Assembly (NCBI GenBank): GCA_006384855.1
Contig: VCJN01002785.1
Coordinates: forward strand, 62,001-126,000
Direction of reading: 5' to 3'
Length of the DNA stretch: 64,000 bases
Origin: Tetraselmis striata
Lineage: Eukaryota > Chlorophyta > Chlorodendrophyceae > Chlorodendrales > Chlorodendraceae
The position numbers and the translations under genes were made by a program. The notes below the pieces were generated by a model. The model had not been told where the DNA came from. It worked only from the letters and a program-made list of their open reading frames with translations, and searched no databases. Position 1 is the stretch's first letter. Every line of letters starts with the position of its first letter. Positions 43,283 to 55,203 of this stretch are shown here, piece after piece.

Positions 43283-46200
43283 ATGGCAACTTCCCAGGCC
43301 AATCCTCCCCCAGCAGAGGATGTTGGCCTTCGCCCCGCCCCTGAGCCAGACCCAGCCGTAGCGCGCTAGGGTACCATGAAGCGCTTTGAGGCTCTGCAGA
43401 AGCCGAAGGGTTGCGTGGCCTTTTTGGTGCGCGGTGGGGCAGCACGAGGTGACCGAGAGAGACAAGCACTTGCGAAAACACATGAAGCCTCTGTTCATAG
43501 CCTCCGATGGCGTCTTTAAGATATACACCATGAATAACATATGGGATGTCCACTAAAGCGGTGTCAGTTCTGTTGCCCAAGATGAGACAGAGATAGCCGA
43601 GGGCGACCTTTGGTGCTGCCACGCCTGCTTTTAGAGCCCTGACCACACCGAGTTCGGTCGGCAACGGTCAACGCGCTGGAATAGTGCGAGAAATGAGGTT
43701 GCTTCCATTAGGGATGGCTCCACGCCATGTACCCGGCAGGAGCTAGCCTTTCACAAGCGCTTGGCAGAGGAAAGCCTACAAGCAAATGTGCAGCTGGACA
43801 AGAAAGCAAAGCTTGCGGAAGAGAACTTCGCGTGCGCGGAGCAGGTTCATGCCATGCCATTGGCATGTAGAAGTATTGCGCCGTCTCCTAACCGTTGTGT
43901 CGTCTGGCCTTACGTACAGAATACTCGCTTTTGGTGATGGTCATGTAATATGTATGCACACATGTGTTCTCACAGAAAAACGCCAAGATTGAGGAAGAGC
44001 TTATGCGTCTCAAACGGCAACTGAAAAATGCCAGCGATGCAGCAATTAAACACAAGAAGCGGCTGAACGAGCTGAATGCGGCTATCACGCACAGATTCCC
44101 GACGTGAGCCTTGTTTCTTGTGCTCTGATTACTCTGCTATAGTATGTTGTGCAAAGGTGTGCCGCAGTACGGTGTGTTGAAGTGTCACTAACTTTAGTGC
44201 TTCTTGTAAGCTCAGGTTCTCCGGAGATTCCAAATCCAAGCTGAAAGCCGGTAGCGACAAGATCCGGTGGCTGCTGGAATCCAAGGAGCAGCTCAAGAAA
44301 GTGACTGCATCACACAATGTCCTCGTTGTTCAGCGTTTTGCTTCAAAATACGGCGAGAGGTGGGATAAGCAGATTCGGCACAAAATGACTACCATGGAGG
44401 AGATGGAGCAGCGTTGTGCTGATCTCACAAAGCAATCAAAGCAACCGTACATGAAGATGTTGCTGGCTCAGGAGAAGGCTCTGCAGAAGCATGGCATCGC
44501 GGATGAGCAGCGCAATGTTAGCCTTCGGCTTGAGGATGTCCATAACGCGCGTTGCGCTGATTATTGATGCCATGGAGCATGTGCGCGCTGTGGGTGTGCC
44601 TTGAATTGCTTATGTTTCGTGTTGCTCCGCAGCGCGTGCTGGCCCAACGGCGTGAGATGCGTGTTGCGGTGGATCAGTTGACAGAGTCCGTGACCTTGAT
44701 GTCTTCTGGGCTCTTGGACATGCAAAGGTCCATCAGCGACGGATCTCCGCTGCCTATCATCAACACCAAGAAGAACAAGCGGCATTATGATGAAGGCTTC
44801 ATTCATAACTTGCAGCATTGACTTTGATCTACGGGGCAAAAGCATTGACAAGCTGCTACACCCTACCGGACTTTGTCGTTGATCTCCGGCAAGTTTGTGG
44901 AGGACCTGCATAAGTCAGTGACCATAGTTGGCAAGTCACACATGTATGTGCATGGTGATGCGTATTCAAAGCTCAAGCGGCGCCAGCTGTCAAGATTAGC
45001 CAGTAACCCCGATAACACCTTGAAGCGCCCTTTTCATTGCTACGAGGCGGATGGTGGTTCAATCTCTCGGAATCACCGCCTAGCAATCCTCATGACAACG
45101 GCAGGCCAAACAAATGACAATGCCGCACCTGTGCGGCATCATGTCAGTGCTCCCCTGACGTCCGGCACATCGGCTGAGGCTGACGCCGAGATCTTGGCAG
45201 CAACCTCGGAGGCGATACTTCAGTGCGCTCATATGATTGCCCAACGGCATGACATGCATGTGTACTCTAGATCCTATAAAGCAAGGGTGGCAGTCGTTGA
45301 TATTGCTGGCGCACTGTAGGAGCATGGCTGGGCGTTGGAGTACCTATTGTGGTTGGTTTCGGACAGTGCCACCACAATGGAGTCAACTCGTAAACTGATG
45401 GAAGAAAAACGGAGGCGTGTGATTTCGGAGCTCCTGGCTGCAGGAGATTATGGTTGCATCGCCGCTCTGATTCGCTATCATGCCGTTATTATATTGGTTT
45501 GTTTTACTGACGCATGTCTTTGCATCAGGTGTTGTCACATTTCTTTCGTTTATCGCGGCGCCATTCCGCGCTTTGTTTGTTGGTGTGGTGGACCTAATCA
45601 CTCGCGAGGAGACGAGCCGGCGCCTCATCCCATTGCACATATACAGGAATCTAGGCACGCAACATTAGGTACGCGCCTGCCTCTCTTGCGCACCTTGCGG
45701 CCGTTTCGGTATGCCCTCTATTCCTAGTACATATACATATATATGTATATGCCGTTCAGACACGTGTTGTCACTCCTATGGCATGCTCACAGGGAAAGAA
45801 TGCAGAAAAGGCAGCGACCCAGAGAGGTTTTGGCGGAGGCACATCTATGGGGGAGGGCGACTTCAAGCCTGACCTTGTGAAGTCAGCGCTGATACGCATT
45901 GCGCGTATGCTGGGTAAGGATGCCGAGATTTCTGACATCATACGCTCCATGTGTCCTGTGGGAGAGCTGTGAAGATCCCAGGAGAGGTAAATTGCTTTTG
46001 CACATACACCATATGCTCACCTCGATGATTAGTAATATGTAGATGATTGTTGTTGCATGCACTTCGGCAAGATCGGTTGACCCATCGCTCGTCTATGTAT
46101 TTGTTTCTTCGACCGATTAGGTCAATCACCGATTGAAGATTTTGACAACGCTTGCTATCCTAGCACTGAAGCATCGTAAGCCCATCATAAAAGCACTGTG

Positions 46201-48957
46201 GGCGCACAACGAGCTCCACGGAAACAGTATGTGGAGCACCAGCAAGAAATCTCTTATGGGCATGTATAGGGAGGTGTACCGCGATCTGCACGATCCGCGC
46301 TTGATGCTGGGATTTTCTGTGCTGGCAAAGCTAGATTCTGTGGCAGACTACATGTACACAGTCTTTCAGGTATGCGCATAATCTGCCCGCCTGTCAGTTG
46401 GAGTGGATGCTTGCATGATATGATGCCGATTGTGTGATGGTATTGACACATACTTGTGGCTACATGACATAGTAGATAGAAGATGGATTCACAATGATGT
46501 ACCGTGTGAAATCCGATTTGGAGAGAGTGTTGGACACGCTAGCGTCGTTGGAGCGCAGCTTTGACTCCGAATTCCACGAGAAGATTGAATTTGCTGCGCC
46601 TTTCTTTGATGACACCGGTTCTAGAGCTGATGAGACAGCATCCGGTCCGTGTAGTGGCCAGCTTGCGCCTGGAGCGTCGCCGTGGCAATGGCTGCACGAG
46701 CTGAGGCGTGTTGAGCGGGCGTGGCGGAGCCTATCTTCTGCGGAGAAGGAAAGAGCGTTGCAACAAAACAATGCTTCGGCTGCCACACGGTAACTTTCAT
46801 TCAGCACCGCCTGATGCTGTGTGCAAGCCTCTGATTATATTGAGCATATTTCACACTAAATATATTTCTTTCTTGCCTGCGTACTGTGTGGCTTGCAGGG
46901 TGCGTGGTTGTCCATGCGGATGGGCATATTGAGGAGCAAGATTTGGAGGAGGAGGAGGAGGAGGAGGAGGAGGAGGAGGAGAACGGTGCTCAAGAGGCGG
47001 ATGGGCATGATGATGATGGCAGCGATGCAGACGAGGAAGACAAGACAGTTACTTATCAATGCTTTTTGGTGATGGATAGCATTCTAGGGTGCCTTGATGC
47101 TTCCATGGAGCATGGTGTCATGCCGGAGAGCGCAGCCGCAGCAAGAGATTGTGCAATATCTCCATGTGATGACAAAGACGCTCCGGCACCCGATATGGAG
47201 ATGGCGTTAGTGCCCTTCGGAGCACATGCACCTCCAAGGCAGAGCAGCACGCCTTTACTGCCTGGCTTCGACGCTGCCGAGATATCTGCTCAGCCGGATA
47301 CCGCAATAGATGCAGCGAGCAACACCCTCACGGAGGACATGACCGCCAGTGTTGCCCAGCCCCTCGTGTTACTGCAGCCGCATCCTGGTCTCATGAGTGG
47401 TGATGATCCAGCTTGCGCCACTAGATTGGACGTGTCGGAGACGCCAGACCCGTTCCGCCTAACATAGGCCATAGGCGGGGCGGACCATTTTGTTGCAGCC
47501 AAGATGGCGTGCAAACGCTTGCTCCGCCATTACCACCGTTACCTTACAAAGCATGCCGCAGACAGGTACATTGTTCGGTTCCCTGCACAGCTTGCCAGTT
47601 ATTGGGACCCAATTGCCGGGATGGAGAACATGAGGCGTGATGGGCACCTGACTGGCAAGGTATGTGGACGAAACTGCAAGTACTGCGCTGCTGGTGTGCC
47701 TCGGTGGAGCCCCTCGGAGTACCGCAGGACGCACGCGTGGTCTATGGGGTTCTGGGAGCACCCCGAGCTACTGGCGGCTGTTGAACAGAGCATCGACAGA
47801 GCCAGCGCAGCCCTGCCATTCCGCTTGGAGAATCAGCAGATGTTGAAGTCAGCGTTAGGATCGCCCGCATGGGCGTCAGCTTACATCCAGTTTTGGATGA
47901 GTTCTATGATGCGTATCTCGGAATCGCGTCGATTTCATCGATGTGGACCGAGCGCATGCTCTCCAAGCTGAAGCGCCAAATTGGAGGCCTCAGCTGCGTC
48001 AACTCAGGGCGCGTGAACTTCCGTATGTACAAGTACAATAGCCTTTCCCAACCGCCATGCACACAGTCGGAGTGGAAGGATATCATGAAGGAGTTGCGGC
48101 AAGAGAACGCAAAACGCAGCCGTGCAAAAGCCGCTGGCGGGGTGCCTGATCGCCACGGCTTCATTGCTGCCTTTGAGAGGCAGTATGCGCAGATAGTAAG
48201 ACCCACATCTTTTCATATGCAGTAAAAGCAAACAGATTGATAACCTTATAATATGTCTCAGAAATGAATGATGTTCTATGTATGTCGCAGATGCGTGAAC
48301 GCCGGGCATTCAGCGAGGCTCAAAGGCTGCGAAGGGAGATGCAGCAATTGGAAGCCAATGATGCCTCTGTTGTGCGGGATGCTTTAAAGGCACGGCGTGC
48401 GATCATCTCCGCCATGCTAGAGCATCATACAGTGGCGCAGGTGCGTTGGATGCTTGCACAGCTGGATGCTCTAAGCGCCCGAACCAAGTGGAACAAGGAG
48501 AGCTTGAAGCGCTATCCGGTCAACACCGCAACGCTCGATAAGGAGCGCATTGGAGCGTTGGCCTCACAGGCCATGGCTTCTGAGAGCGTGGAGGTTGTGA
48601 GATGCTACCATGGCAACTCCGGAAACCGTACCACTGACTTGGAGTGGGCACATAAGGCTCAGCTCGAAACTTGGCCAATGGACGAGAAGCGCATCAAGCG
48701 CGTCACAACGCTCATCCGCAACAAACTAAAGAAGGCCCTCTTCTGCAAGTTGGCGGCCACGTGGTGCCCAAATGAAGCTGTTTTGCAATTGCTAGTAATA
48801 CGGTGGCTGCTCTGAGAAGTGCACTGCTTGAATGGATTGGTGAATGTCAAGCAAGCCAACAATAACAACACGTACATCATCAACATTGCTGAGAGTGACA
48901 TTTACAAGGCAGTGATGGGAGAAGACATCTCAACTCCTGTCAGTTCCGCTAGTTAGC
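43283..48957 (+). pseudogene. Large multi-exon transposase candidate, decayed
   Basis: The first block (from the ATG at 43,283) encodes a Pro-rich start and a C2H2/BED-like finger ending C-AVGQHEVTERDK-HLRKH, broken by a frame change and a stop. Coiled-coil exons follow: 43,740-43,844, 43,976-44,103, 44,216-44,537 and from 44,633, all with GT-AG ends (KNAKIEEELMRLKRQLKNAS and similar). Then come ISGKFVEDLHKSVTIVGKSH (44,873-45,319), EHGWALEYLLWLVSDSATTM, LKILTTLAILALKHRKPIIK...GNSMWSTSKKSLMG (46,117-46,370, donor CAG|GTATGC), an acidic Glu run at 46,940-46,985, GRNCKYCAAGVPRWSP, SSMWTERMLSKLKRQIGG and a C-terminal block ending at 48,957. In-frame stops at 45,317-45,319 and 48,813-48,815, plus frame changes near 44,830 and 47,870, show decay. 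Finger, coiled coil, large helical middle and ERMLSKLK end suggest a hAT-like plan, but no DDE triad was identified. Confidence 0.55.
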
Positions 48958-49235
48958 CGTTAGCAGCCTTCAATTGCAGTGGCATGCTGTAGCCATCGCG
49001 TTGGCATTAGGTGCCATACGGTACCTAGTATTTAACAAGCAGTACATTACACTGAACATCAATTGCTCGCGACAGCCCCCCCAAAAAGCTTAAGCGCTGC
49101 GCGATAACTCACCGAATGGAACAACACTCGCCGAGAGCTGTCAAACGAGGTGCGATATGTCTGGTAAAGCTAACAGATGAAGAATGCGTTATTCATTGGT
49201 CCGGGCAACTTACGAAATCTGGGGGGTTTAAGCTT

Positions 49236-49249
49236 GACCGGACCGACTA
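49236..49249 (-). repeat. Right TIR of the 6.37-kb transposon
   Basis: GACCGGACCGACTA, the exact inverse complement of 42,879-42,892. It is followed by the duplicated CCCTG. Confidence 0.9.
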
Positions 49250-49845
49250 CCCTGGCGCATACCCGTACGAGACTGTAGGGTGGCACGCAAAGTACCGGGA
49301 TCATCCGGCGCGTAGTAGTACCTATACATGTCGCTAGGACGATCGTACAACATCCGGAAAAAAGGGATCAGGCCATGTAGACGCGGGTTCTGAAGCAAGC
49401 CGTAAAGTATCGCACCCCGGGATACCTCATTGAAGGCATTCCGAATATCCAATATTAGTAGCCCTTTCCCGCTAGTACCCCGCCCGCCGAAAAGCTGCAG
49501 CGCCACCCGCATGCTCATAGACGCCGTCTCACAGCCAGCTCCCGACTGAAAGCTGCGTTGTACTGGGCCCATGGCCTCCCGCGCATCTGCACCCACATGC
49601 ACGAGAGCATGGGCGGAGGCCTGGCGCACCGGCACGGAGCCGACGCCAAGCGGGCGTACTCGCAGCGGCTCGCCGGTTTTCTCCCGCTCCTCGCGCGCTG
49701 CGGGGTCGTCCTTGTGGAGCGCAAAGACGGTGCCACTCGCCAAGAAAGCCGCAGTGCGCGAGTGGCACCGCCCCGCCAGGCAGCGATTCACCCACAGGCG
49801 CCATGAAGGTACGTCCAGGTCCGTGATGTGCTGGAAAAAGGGCGA

Positions 49846-50664
49846 TTATTGAGTCAAAATGGGCACATTTCTGGACTCAAAATTGCACCCCCCTTAACTC
49901 AATATTGTACCCTTTTTGGGGGGTGCAAATTTGAGTTACACTGTACGAATGTACTGTAAAACTGGCCTTTGACACATTCCTTTTCTTGCCAAGACTGTAC
50001 GAGGTACTATTCAGTGAAATGAACATGCACTATGTACTACACGCATGTCCACCGCCCTTTGACGAGATGCGTCGCTACCCTTCCATGCTTACCGTTTTTT
50101 CTGGCCTCGAATGCTACGCCGCCACTGTGCTTCCCACTCATCTACCCCTCGCAAGCTCCCTCGCGCTTGTATTCTTTGAGGCATGTTAACACTTCTCGGT
50201 GCACAAAAGCATGGCAGACCGTCCTGGCCGAGCAAAACGCACATCTGCCCGCTTGCAGAGTCCTGTGCGTGGCGGGGACATCTGCGGATGCAGTTGGCTT
50301 TGACCCAACGAGCACGGCTCTCGACACACTGCTAGTGACCCCCATGGCGCAAGATTCTCCGCAGATGCACTTGCGTTCCGGCATGACGGCGTCTCAGGCG
50401 CCAATACCCACAACTCAGCCCATGAGGCCCCTGTAGCTGGGCGGTGGGCAACATGGAAGCGGACCGCTATGGCCCGGGGCCGGAGATTCGCAGCCTTCGC
50501 CTCAGCGCGAGCCTCAGCCTGACCCCTCAAGCCTGAAGGTGTGCCATCTTTGGACCCTCTCCCGGGAGCGACTCCAACGGTACGCGGACTCGAATCTTCG
50601 CTCGCATCTCTCATCAGGGCGCCGTGGGCTGCGTTAAGCGCACCTCGCCGTCGCGCATCTCGAC
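49846..50664. other. No recognised gene
   Basis: Just outside the LINE 5' break is a GACTCAAAATTGCACCCCCC-like motif with inverted and direct repeats (49,852-49,940). A related motif recurs near 63,260-63,310. No coding signal was recognised beyond that. Confidence 0.45.
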
Positions 50665-52403
50665 ATGAGTGGTGACACCCGCCCGGTTTCCCACCCGTTT
50701 CGTGTTTTCGTCCTTGTTTGCCAACGACCTCTAACACCTCATGCACGATCCGCAGTACCCAATGACCTCAGACTGCAGGGGAGGGGCAGGGACGAGAGCA
50801 CGGTGAACATGCGGGCCTTCTTGGCCTCTGAAGACCACCGGCTTGTTTACAACGAGCTGCGGGGGATTTGCAACGAATATGTCCAAGAAGCTCACCGGCA
50901 GATACGAATCTCGTCCCCTGGTAACTGGCCCGGCAAAAGCCCTCGTCATGGCAGACCCCGACTGCGGCTCGGGTCCTGCCAATGTCGACGACGTGGCGGG
51001 GGGAAGGGGGGGGGGGGGGGGCTCCTCATCATCTTTCTCAATTGCTGCGCGCCACTCACTGCCGTCAGGAGGGGGCGAGATGTGACAATTGTCGACGCCT
51101 TGAAGTTGGTCGTCGGACGAGATTCGGCGACTTTAAGGGCGCAGCTCTCGGAGCACCTCGGCAAGCAACGTGGGTTCGTGTATGCGAGACAGCGAGAACC
51201 ATGGCGGCGGCAAGAGATGCGGCACTGGAACCCGGAGGCTTACATTGGGGACGACGGGTACGTCCTCCCGGACGTCAAAGCAGCGGTGGCTGAGGCCACC
51301 GCTGGCACGACTGACGAGCAAGAGATGCGGAGGGTGGAGATAATTTAAAGGTAGAGGGTGGGATTACCCGCATCTCCGCAGTGGGGGCATATGAACGCTC
51401 GCATCTCTCGCGTACAAACCCGTGTACTGTCGCTCCTAGCTCTTGTAACGCTGCCATGTGCAAGGATCCCTTTGTCGTTGTCACGTCGCCTTGGTTCACT
51501 CACCTGAATTTGCTCCTATAGCTGCTGGCGGCCTACAAGGCGGAAATCTATCGCGTGCAGATTCCGAGCACCTACTTGACGCAAGGGCCCCTCCCGCGAA
51601 TGAACTACCTCCACAGTATGTTGAAAGCGGGTCGTACACTTCTCATCGCGTCAAAGCACCCAAGAAACCCCGACACCAACAGACGCGCCTTGTGGTTGGT
51701 CGTCGGAAGAGATTCGGCGACTTTAAGGGCGCAGCTCTCGGAGCATCTCGGCAAGCAACGTACGTGGGTTCGTGTATGCGAGACAGCGAGAACCATGACG
51801 GCGGCGAAAGAGATGCGGCACTGGAACCCGGAGGCCCACATTGGGGACGACGGGTACGTCCTCGCGGACGTCAAAGCAGCAAGAGATGCGGAGGGTGGAG
51901 AGATCGAATTGACCGTAAAGGGTGGGATTACCCGCATCTCCGCAGTAAGGGCAGGTGAACGCCCGCAGCTCTCGTGTACAAACCCGTGTACTGTCTCCCC
52001 TAGCTCTTGTAACGCTGCCCTAGGCAAGGAGCCCTTTGTCGTTGTCATGTCGCCTTGGTTCACTCACCTGAATTTGCTCCTATAGCTGCTGGCGGCCTAC
52101 AAGGCGGAAATCTATCGCGTGCAGATTCCGAGCACCTACTTGACGCAAGGGCCCGCCCTCCCGCGAATGGACTACCTCCACAGTCTGTTGACAGCGGGTC
52201 GTGCACTTTTCATCTCGTCACCCAAGAAACCCCGACACCAACGGACGCGCCTTGTGGTTGGTCGTCGGAAGAGATTCGGCGACTTTAAGGGCGCATCTCT
52301 CGGAGCATCTCGGCAAGCAACGTGGGTTCGTGTATGGTCCGTGACAAGGGATTCATGCAGCTTGAAACTCGCTGCCATAGCTCCCTGGGCAATACCTCAT
52401 TAA
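50665..52403 (+). pseudogene. Unrecognised gene with a two-to-threefold duplicated exon block
   Basis: The first part (50,665-50,990) encodes NDLRLQGRGRDESTVNMRAF, LASEDHRLVYNELRGICNEY and VQEAHRQ, then runs into a G tract at 50,998-51,020. Downstream, a block encoding VVGRDSATLRAQLSEHLGKQ, then EMRHWNPEA-x-IGDDGYVL-x-DVKAA, and after a TAG acceptor LLAAYKAEIYRVQIPSTYLTQG, is repeated with anchors at 51,106, 51,694 and 52,257 (periods 588 and 563). The copies differ by small indels that change frame, so only some can be coding. The last copy is cut short before 52,400. I do not recognise the protein. It looks like a local unequal-crossover expansion of part of a gene. Confidence 0.45.
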
Positions 52404-52499
52404 TCATATTCAACGATCATAACAAATCATTCTCGACCGCAGATAAGAGTTTGAATCGACTCATGTCCGTCGATTTCACAAACCGCACTTCCTTTGCTA

Positions 52500-52577
52500 G
52501 CGCGGCCGGGGCAGCGGGGGGCCAACGCGCGGCGGCCGGCGCAGCGGGGCGCCAACGCGCGGCGGCCGGCGCATGTT
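52500..52577 (+). repeat. 30-bp minisatellite, third locus (~2.6 copies)
   Basis: Units of GGCGGCCGGCGCAGCGGGGCGCCAACGC type encode the same ARRQ/GQRAAAGAA repeat found in the BED gene of both arms. Here they lie outside the arms. Confidence 0.75.
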
Positions 52578-52579
52578 GG

Positions 52580-54370
52580 TGATTCATGCAACCCCGCATA
52601 CTAAATGGTTTGCAGCCATCTAGGCAATCAAAGCATGCTTAAAGGCATCATCTGCGGTGCAGCGCTGCAGCAATCTGCGGCGTGCCGCCAGCAAGTATCA
52701 GGTATTAGCCCTACTGCCTTGCAATCTGTATGGTATCGTCAAGCCGGTCGTGTTCATATCCCTTCTATGCCATGCAGCCCCGCATACTAATAAATGGTTT
52801 GCAGCCATCCAGGCAATCAAAGCATGCCTTAAGGCAGCATCTGCGGTGCAGCGCTGCAGCAATCTGCGGTGTGCCGCCAGCAAATATCAAGTATAAGCCG
52901 TACTGCTTTGCAGTCCGTATAGTATCGTCAAGCAGGTGCGTGTTCATATCCCTTCTATGTCATGCACCCCGCATACTAAAATGGTTTGCAGCCATCTAGG
53001 CATTTAAAGCATGCCTTAAGGCAGCATCTGCGGTGCAGCGCTGCAGCAATCTGCGGTGTGCCGCCAGCAAGTATCAGGTATTAGCCCTACTTCCTTGCAA
53101 ACTGCATAGTATCGTCAAGCCGATGCGTGTTCACATCCCTTTCATGCAATGCAGCCCCGCATACTAATAAATAGTTTGCAGCCATCTAGGCAAATGGCTG
53201 CAGCAATCTGCGGCGTGCCGCCAGCAAATATCAAGTATTAGCCCTACTGCCTTGCAAACTGCATAGTATCGTCAAGCCGGTGCGTGTTCACATCCCTTCT
53301 ATGTCATGCATCCCGCATACTAAATGGTTTGCAGCCATCTAGGCAATCAAAACATGCCTTAAGGCAGCATCTGCGGTGCAGCGCCGTAGCAATCTGCGGT
53401 GTGCCGCCAGCAAGTATCAGGTATTAGCCCTACTGCCTTGCAAACTGCATAGTATCGTCAAGCCGGTGCGTGTTCACATCCCTTTCATGCCATGCAGCCC
53501 CGCATACTAATAAATGGTTTGCAGCCATCTAGGCAAATGGCTGCAGCAATCTGCGGCGTGCCGCCGGCAAATATCAAATATTAGCCCTACTGCCTTTCAA
53601 ACTGCGTAGTATCGTCAAGCCGGTGCGTGTTCACATCCCTTCTATGCCATGCAACCCCGCATACTAAATGGTTTGCAGCCATCCAGGCAATTAAAGCATG
53701 CCTTAAGGCAGCATCTGCGGTGCATCGCTGCAGCAATCTACGGTGTGCCGCCAGCAAATATTAGGCATTAGCCGTACTGCCTTGCAATCTGTATAGTATC
53801 GTCAAGCCGATGCGTGTTCACATCCCTTCTATGCCATGCAACTCCACATACTAAATGGTTTGCAGCCATCTAGGCAAATGGCTGCAGCAATCTCCGGCTA
53901 GGGCGGCACACCCCAAGTCCGCCGCCCCGGCTACCGCTTGTAGACTCCCATCCCCGTAGTTGACCCGGGCCACTGGCCGCGGGATGGTGTATGAGCTTAT
54001 ATCCTGCCAGTTGAGCTGGCTGATGTGGTGGGCGGGTGTGCTCTGTAGGTCCCGCCCGCAGCGCCCTCTAAGCGGTACCGGTACAGTCGCGTACCTACCT
54101 TTAACAGAAAATCCCCTATTTACCGTACCGGCCCCGGAATGACGATACAACAAAACCATGTTGGATTTATCACATACAAAAGTCCCCGAGGCACTAGGCA
54201 ATTAAAGCATGCCTTAAGGCAGCATTTGCGGTGCAGCGTTGCAGCAATCTCGGTGTGCCGCGAGCAAATATCATGCATTAGTGGTACTGCCTTGCAATAT
54301 GTATAGTATGGTAAAGCATATGGGCGATTAAATCCCCTTTTCTGTCATACATATCCTTATACTGGAAGGT
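52580..54370 (+). repeat. Satellite array, 190/155-bp units, interrupted once
   Basis: The anchor CCGCATACTAA recurs at about 52,592, 52,783, 52,968, 53,157, 53,313, 53,501, 53,657 and 53,846 (the last with an A in place of G), giving intervals of about 190 or 155 bp. Units share GGTTTGCAGCCATC, GCATCTGCGGTGCAGCGC and TATCGTCAAGC. A ~300-bp unrelated segment (53,893-54,197) splits the array, after which a diverged partial unit follows to about 54,370. Non-coding. Confidence 0.8.
53893..54197. mobile_element. ~300-bp insertion in the satellite
   Basis: The satellite breaks after CAGCAATCTCCGG and resumes at GGCAATTAAAGCATG. The insert is GC-rich with no shared motif. No clear terminal repeats were seen, so its nature is unknown. 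Confidence 0.45.
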
Positions 54371-55203
54371 TGCCGAGCCAGCTCTTTACCCCCCACTGTC
54401 TTGGTCGACGACCGCTACTACCAGGTCGTAGCGGCGCCGCGTCAGGCTGGCGGGTCCTCCAAGCCCGCATCTCAACCACCGCCACCGGGGTCCGGCGGAG
54501 ATGGCTCCCAAAACGGCGCTGCAGCAGGTCTCTTGATAGAGCTTCGAGCAGGTCCGCCCCTCCCCCGAGCAGGTTTGGTCCCTCGGAGACTGCCAAGCCT
54601 CCGAGTGAGCCTCAACCTTCGAGTGCGACGAAGCGCTCGCACGGTGCGTTGAGCACGGGAGGCAAGAGCAGCTTGTCGCCCAATAAGCTGCGCAAGAAGC
54701 ATTTCAAGAAGCGCGGGCCGAGTCCTCCTTCAAGACGGCGATAGAGTTGGAGGCCGACGACCCTTCCAGGCGGCGCCTAAGCCGAAACGCGAAGCCACGT
54801 CAACCCGTCAAGCGCCTTCGGGTGCCGCTGGTGGGAGTCACAGGGCCACATCTTCCCGTGGCGGCGCCGCATATCCGCCTCCCCGACCCGCATCTCCGCC
54901 TATGGAGGCAAGCGCAGCAACAGCTTGTCGCCCATTAAGCTGCACAAAAGCATTCCAAGAAGCGTGGGCCGACTCCTCCTTTAAGATGGCGAAAGTGTTG
55001 GAGGACGACGACCCCTTCCATGCGCCTAAGCCGAAACGCGAAGCCACGTCAAGCCGTCAGGCGCCTTCGGGTGCCGCTGGTGGGAGTCGCAGGGCCACAT
55101 CTTCCCGTGGCGGTGCCGCATCTCCGCGTCCCCGACCCGCATCTCCGCCTAAGGAGCCCTCATTTCTGGACGCGAAGCCCGCACCGCCGCCTGCGCCGAC
55201 ATC
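54371..55203 (+). CDS. Basic Pro/Ser/Ala-rich ORF with ~240-bp internal duplication, partial
   Basis: The best frame ends at 55,207 and includes SSFKMAKVLEDDDPFHAPKP, KREATSSRQAPSGAAGGSRR and ATSSRGGAASPRPRPASPPK. A second, upstream copy of the same segment (about 54,660-54,900) repeats it with small indels. It is low-complexity and likely disordered; no domain was recognised. The frame runs into the inner tip of the right arm, where its stop lies, so the 3' end may have been cut by arrival of the arm. Confidence 0.35.

Larger units (their letters stand above)
42879..49249 (+). mobile_element. 6.37-kb DNA transposon of unrecognised superfamily
   Basis: Perfect 14-bp terminal inverted repeats (TAGTCGGTCCGGTC) bound 6,371 bp, flanked by a 5-bp duplication CCCTG. 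The insertion splits the LINE reverse transcriptase exactly between RQG and DVSAS. It carries one long multi-exon plus-strand gene that fills most of the element and is the transposase candidate. A 5-bp duplication is known for Transib, Plavaka and some hAT groups, but the tips do not show the CACTA or CAC starts of the first two and I see no diagnostic motif. Superfamily unknown. Confidence 0.85.
39315..49845 (-). mobile_element. LINE (non-LTR retrotransposon), 5'-truncated, split by two younger insertions
   Basis: The minus-strand LINE is cut into three blocks. The 5' block (49,255-49,845) has the RT fingers and palm: RPLGVGSVPVRQ, then LLILDIRNAFNEVSR (motif A) and RTGMRQG (motif B). The middle block (40,484-42,873) resumes GDVSASLYFRLA, then FCQSFADDCG (motif C), the thumb, and a C-terminal restriction-like endonuclease candidate (RPSDLTLAGW, then DFACVSST and EAERNKLAADRASSAPVQ). 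The 3' UTR tail is at 39,315-39,363. Between them sit a 6.37-kb DNA transposon and a 1.1-kb TIR element. Frame changes in the thumb/linker region (about 41,200-42,300) show decay. The 5' end is lost just upstream of the RT. A second, 3'-only copy of the family is at 22.1-22.9 kb, where the empty sequence matches across the TIR-element junction. Confidence 0.85.

Noticed and set aside
42960-43664. 234-codon minus-strand ORF at the left end of the 6.37-kb transposon
   Set aside because: It overlaps the plus-strand finger exon and terminal sequence, and its residues show no domain or conserved pattern.
3130-48815. A non-standard genetic code, because in-frame stops interrupt otherwise coherent frames
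   Set aside because: All three stop codons occur inside decayed frames together with frame shifts, while the exonuclease and zinc-ribbon genes end normally on TGA and TAA. Decay explains this better.
52580-54370. CRISPR array
   Set aside because: Units are long and contiguous without unique spacers, there are no cas genes, and the DNA is eukaryotic.
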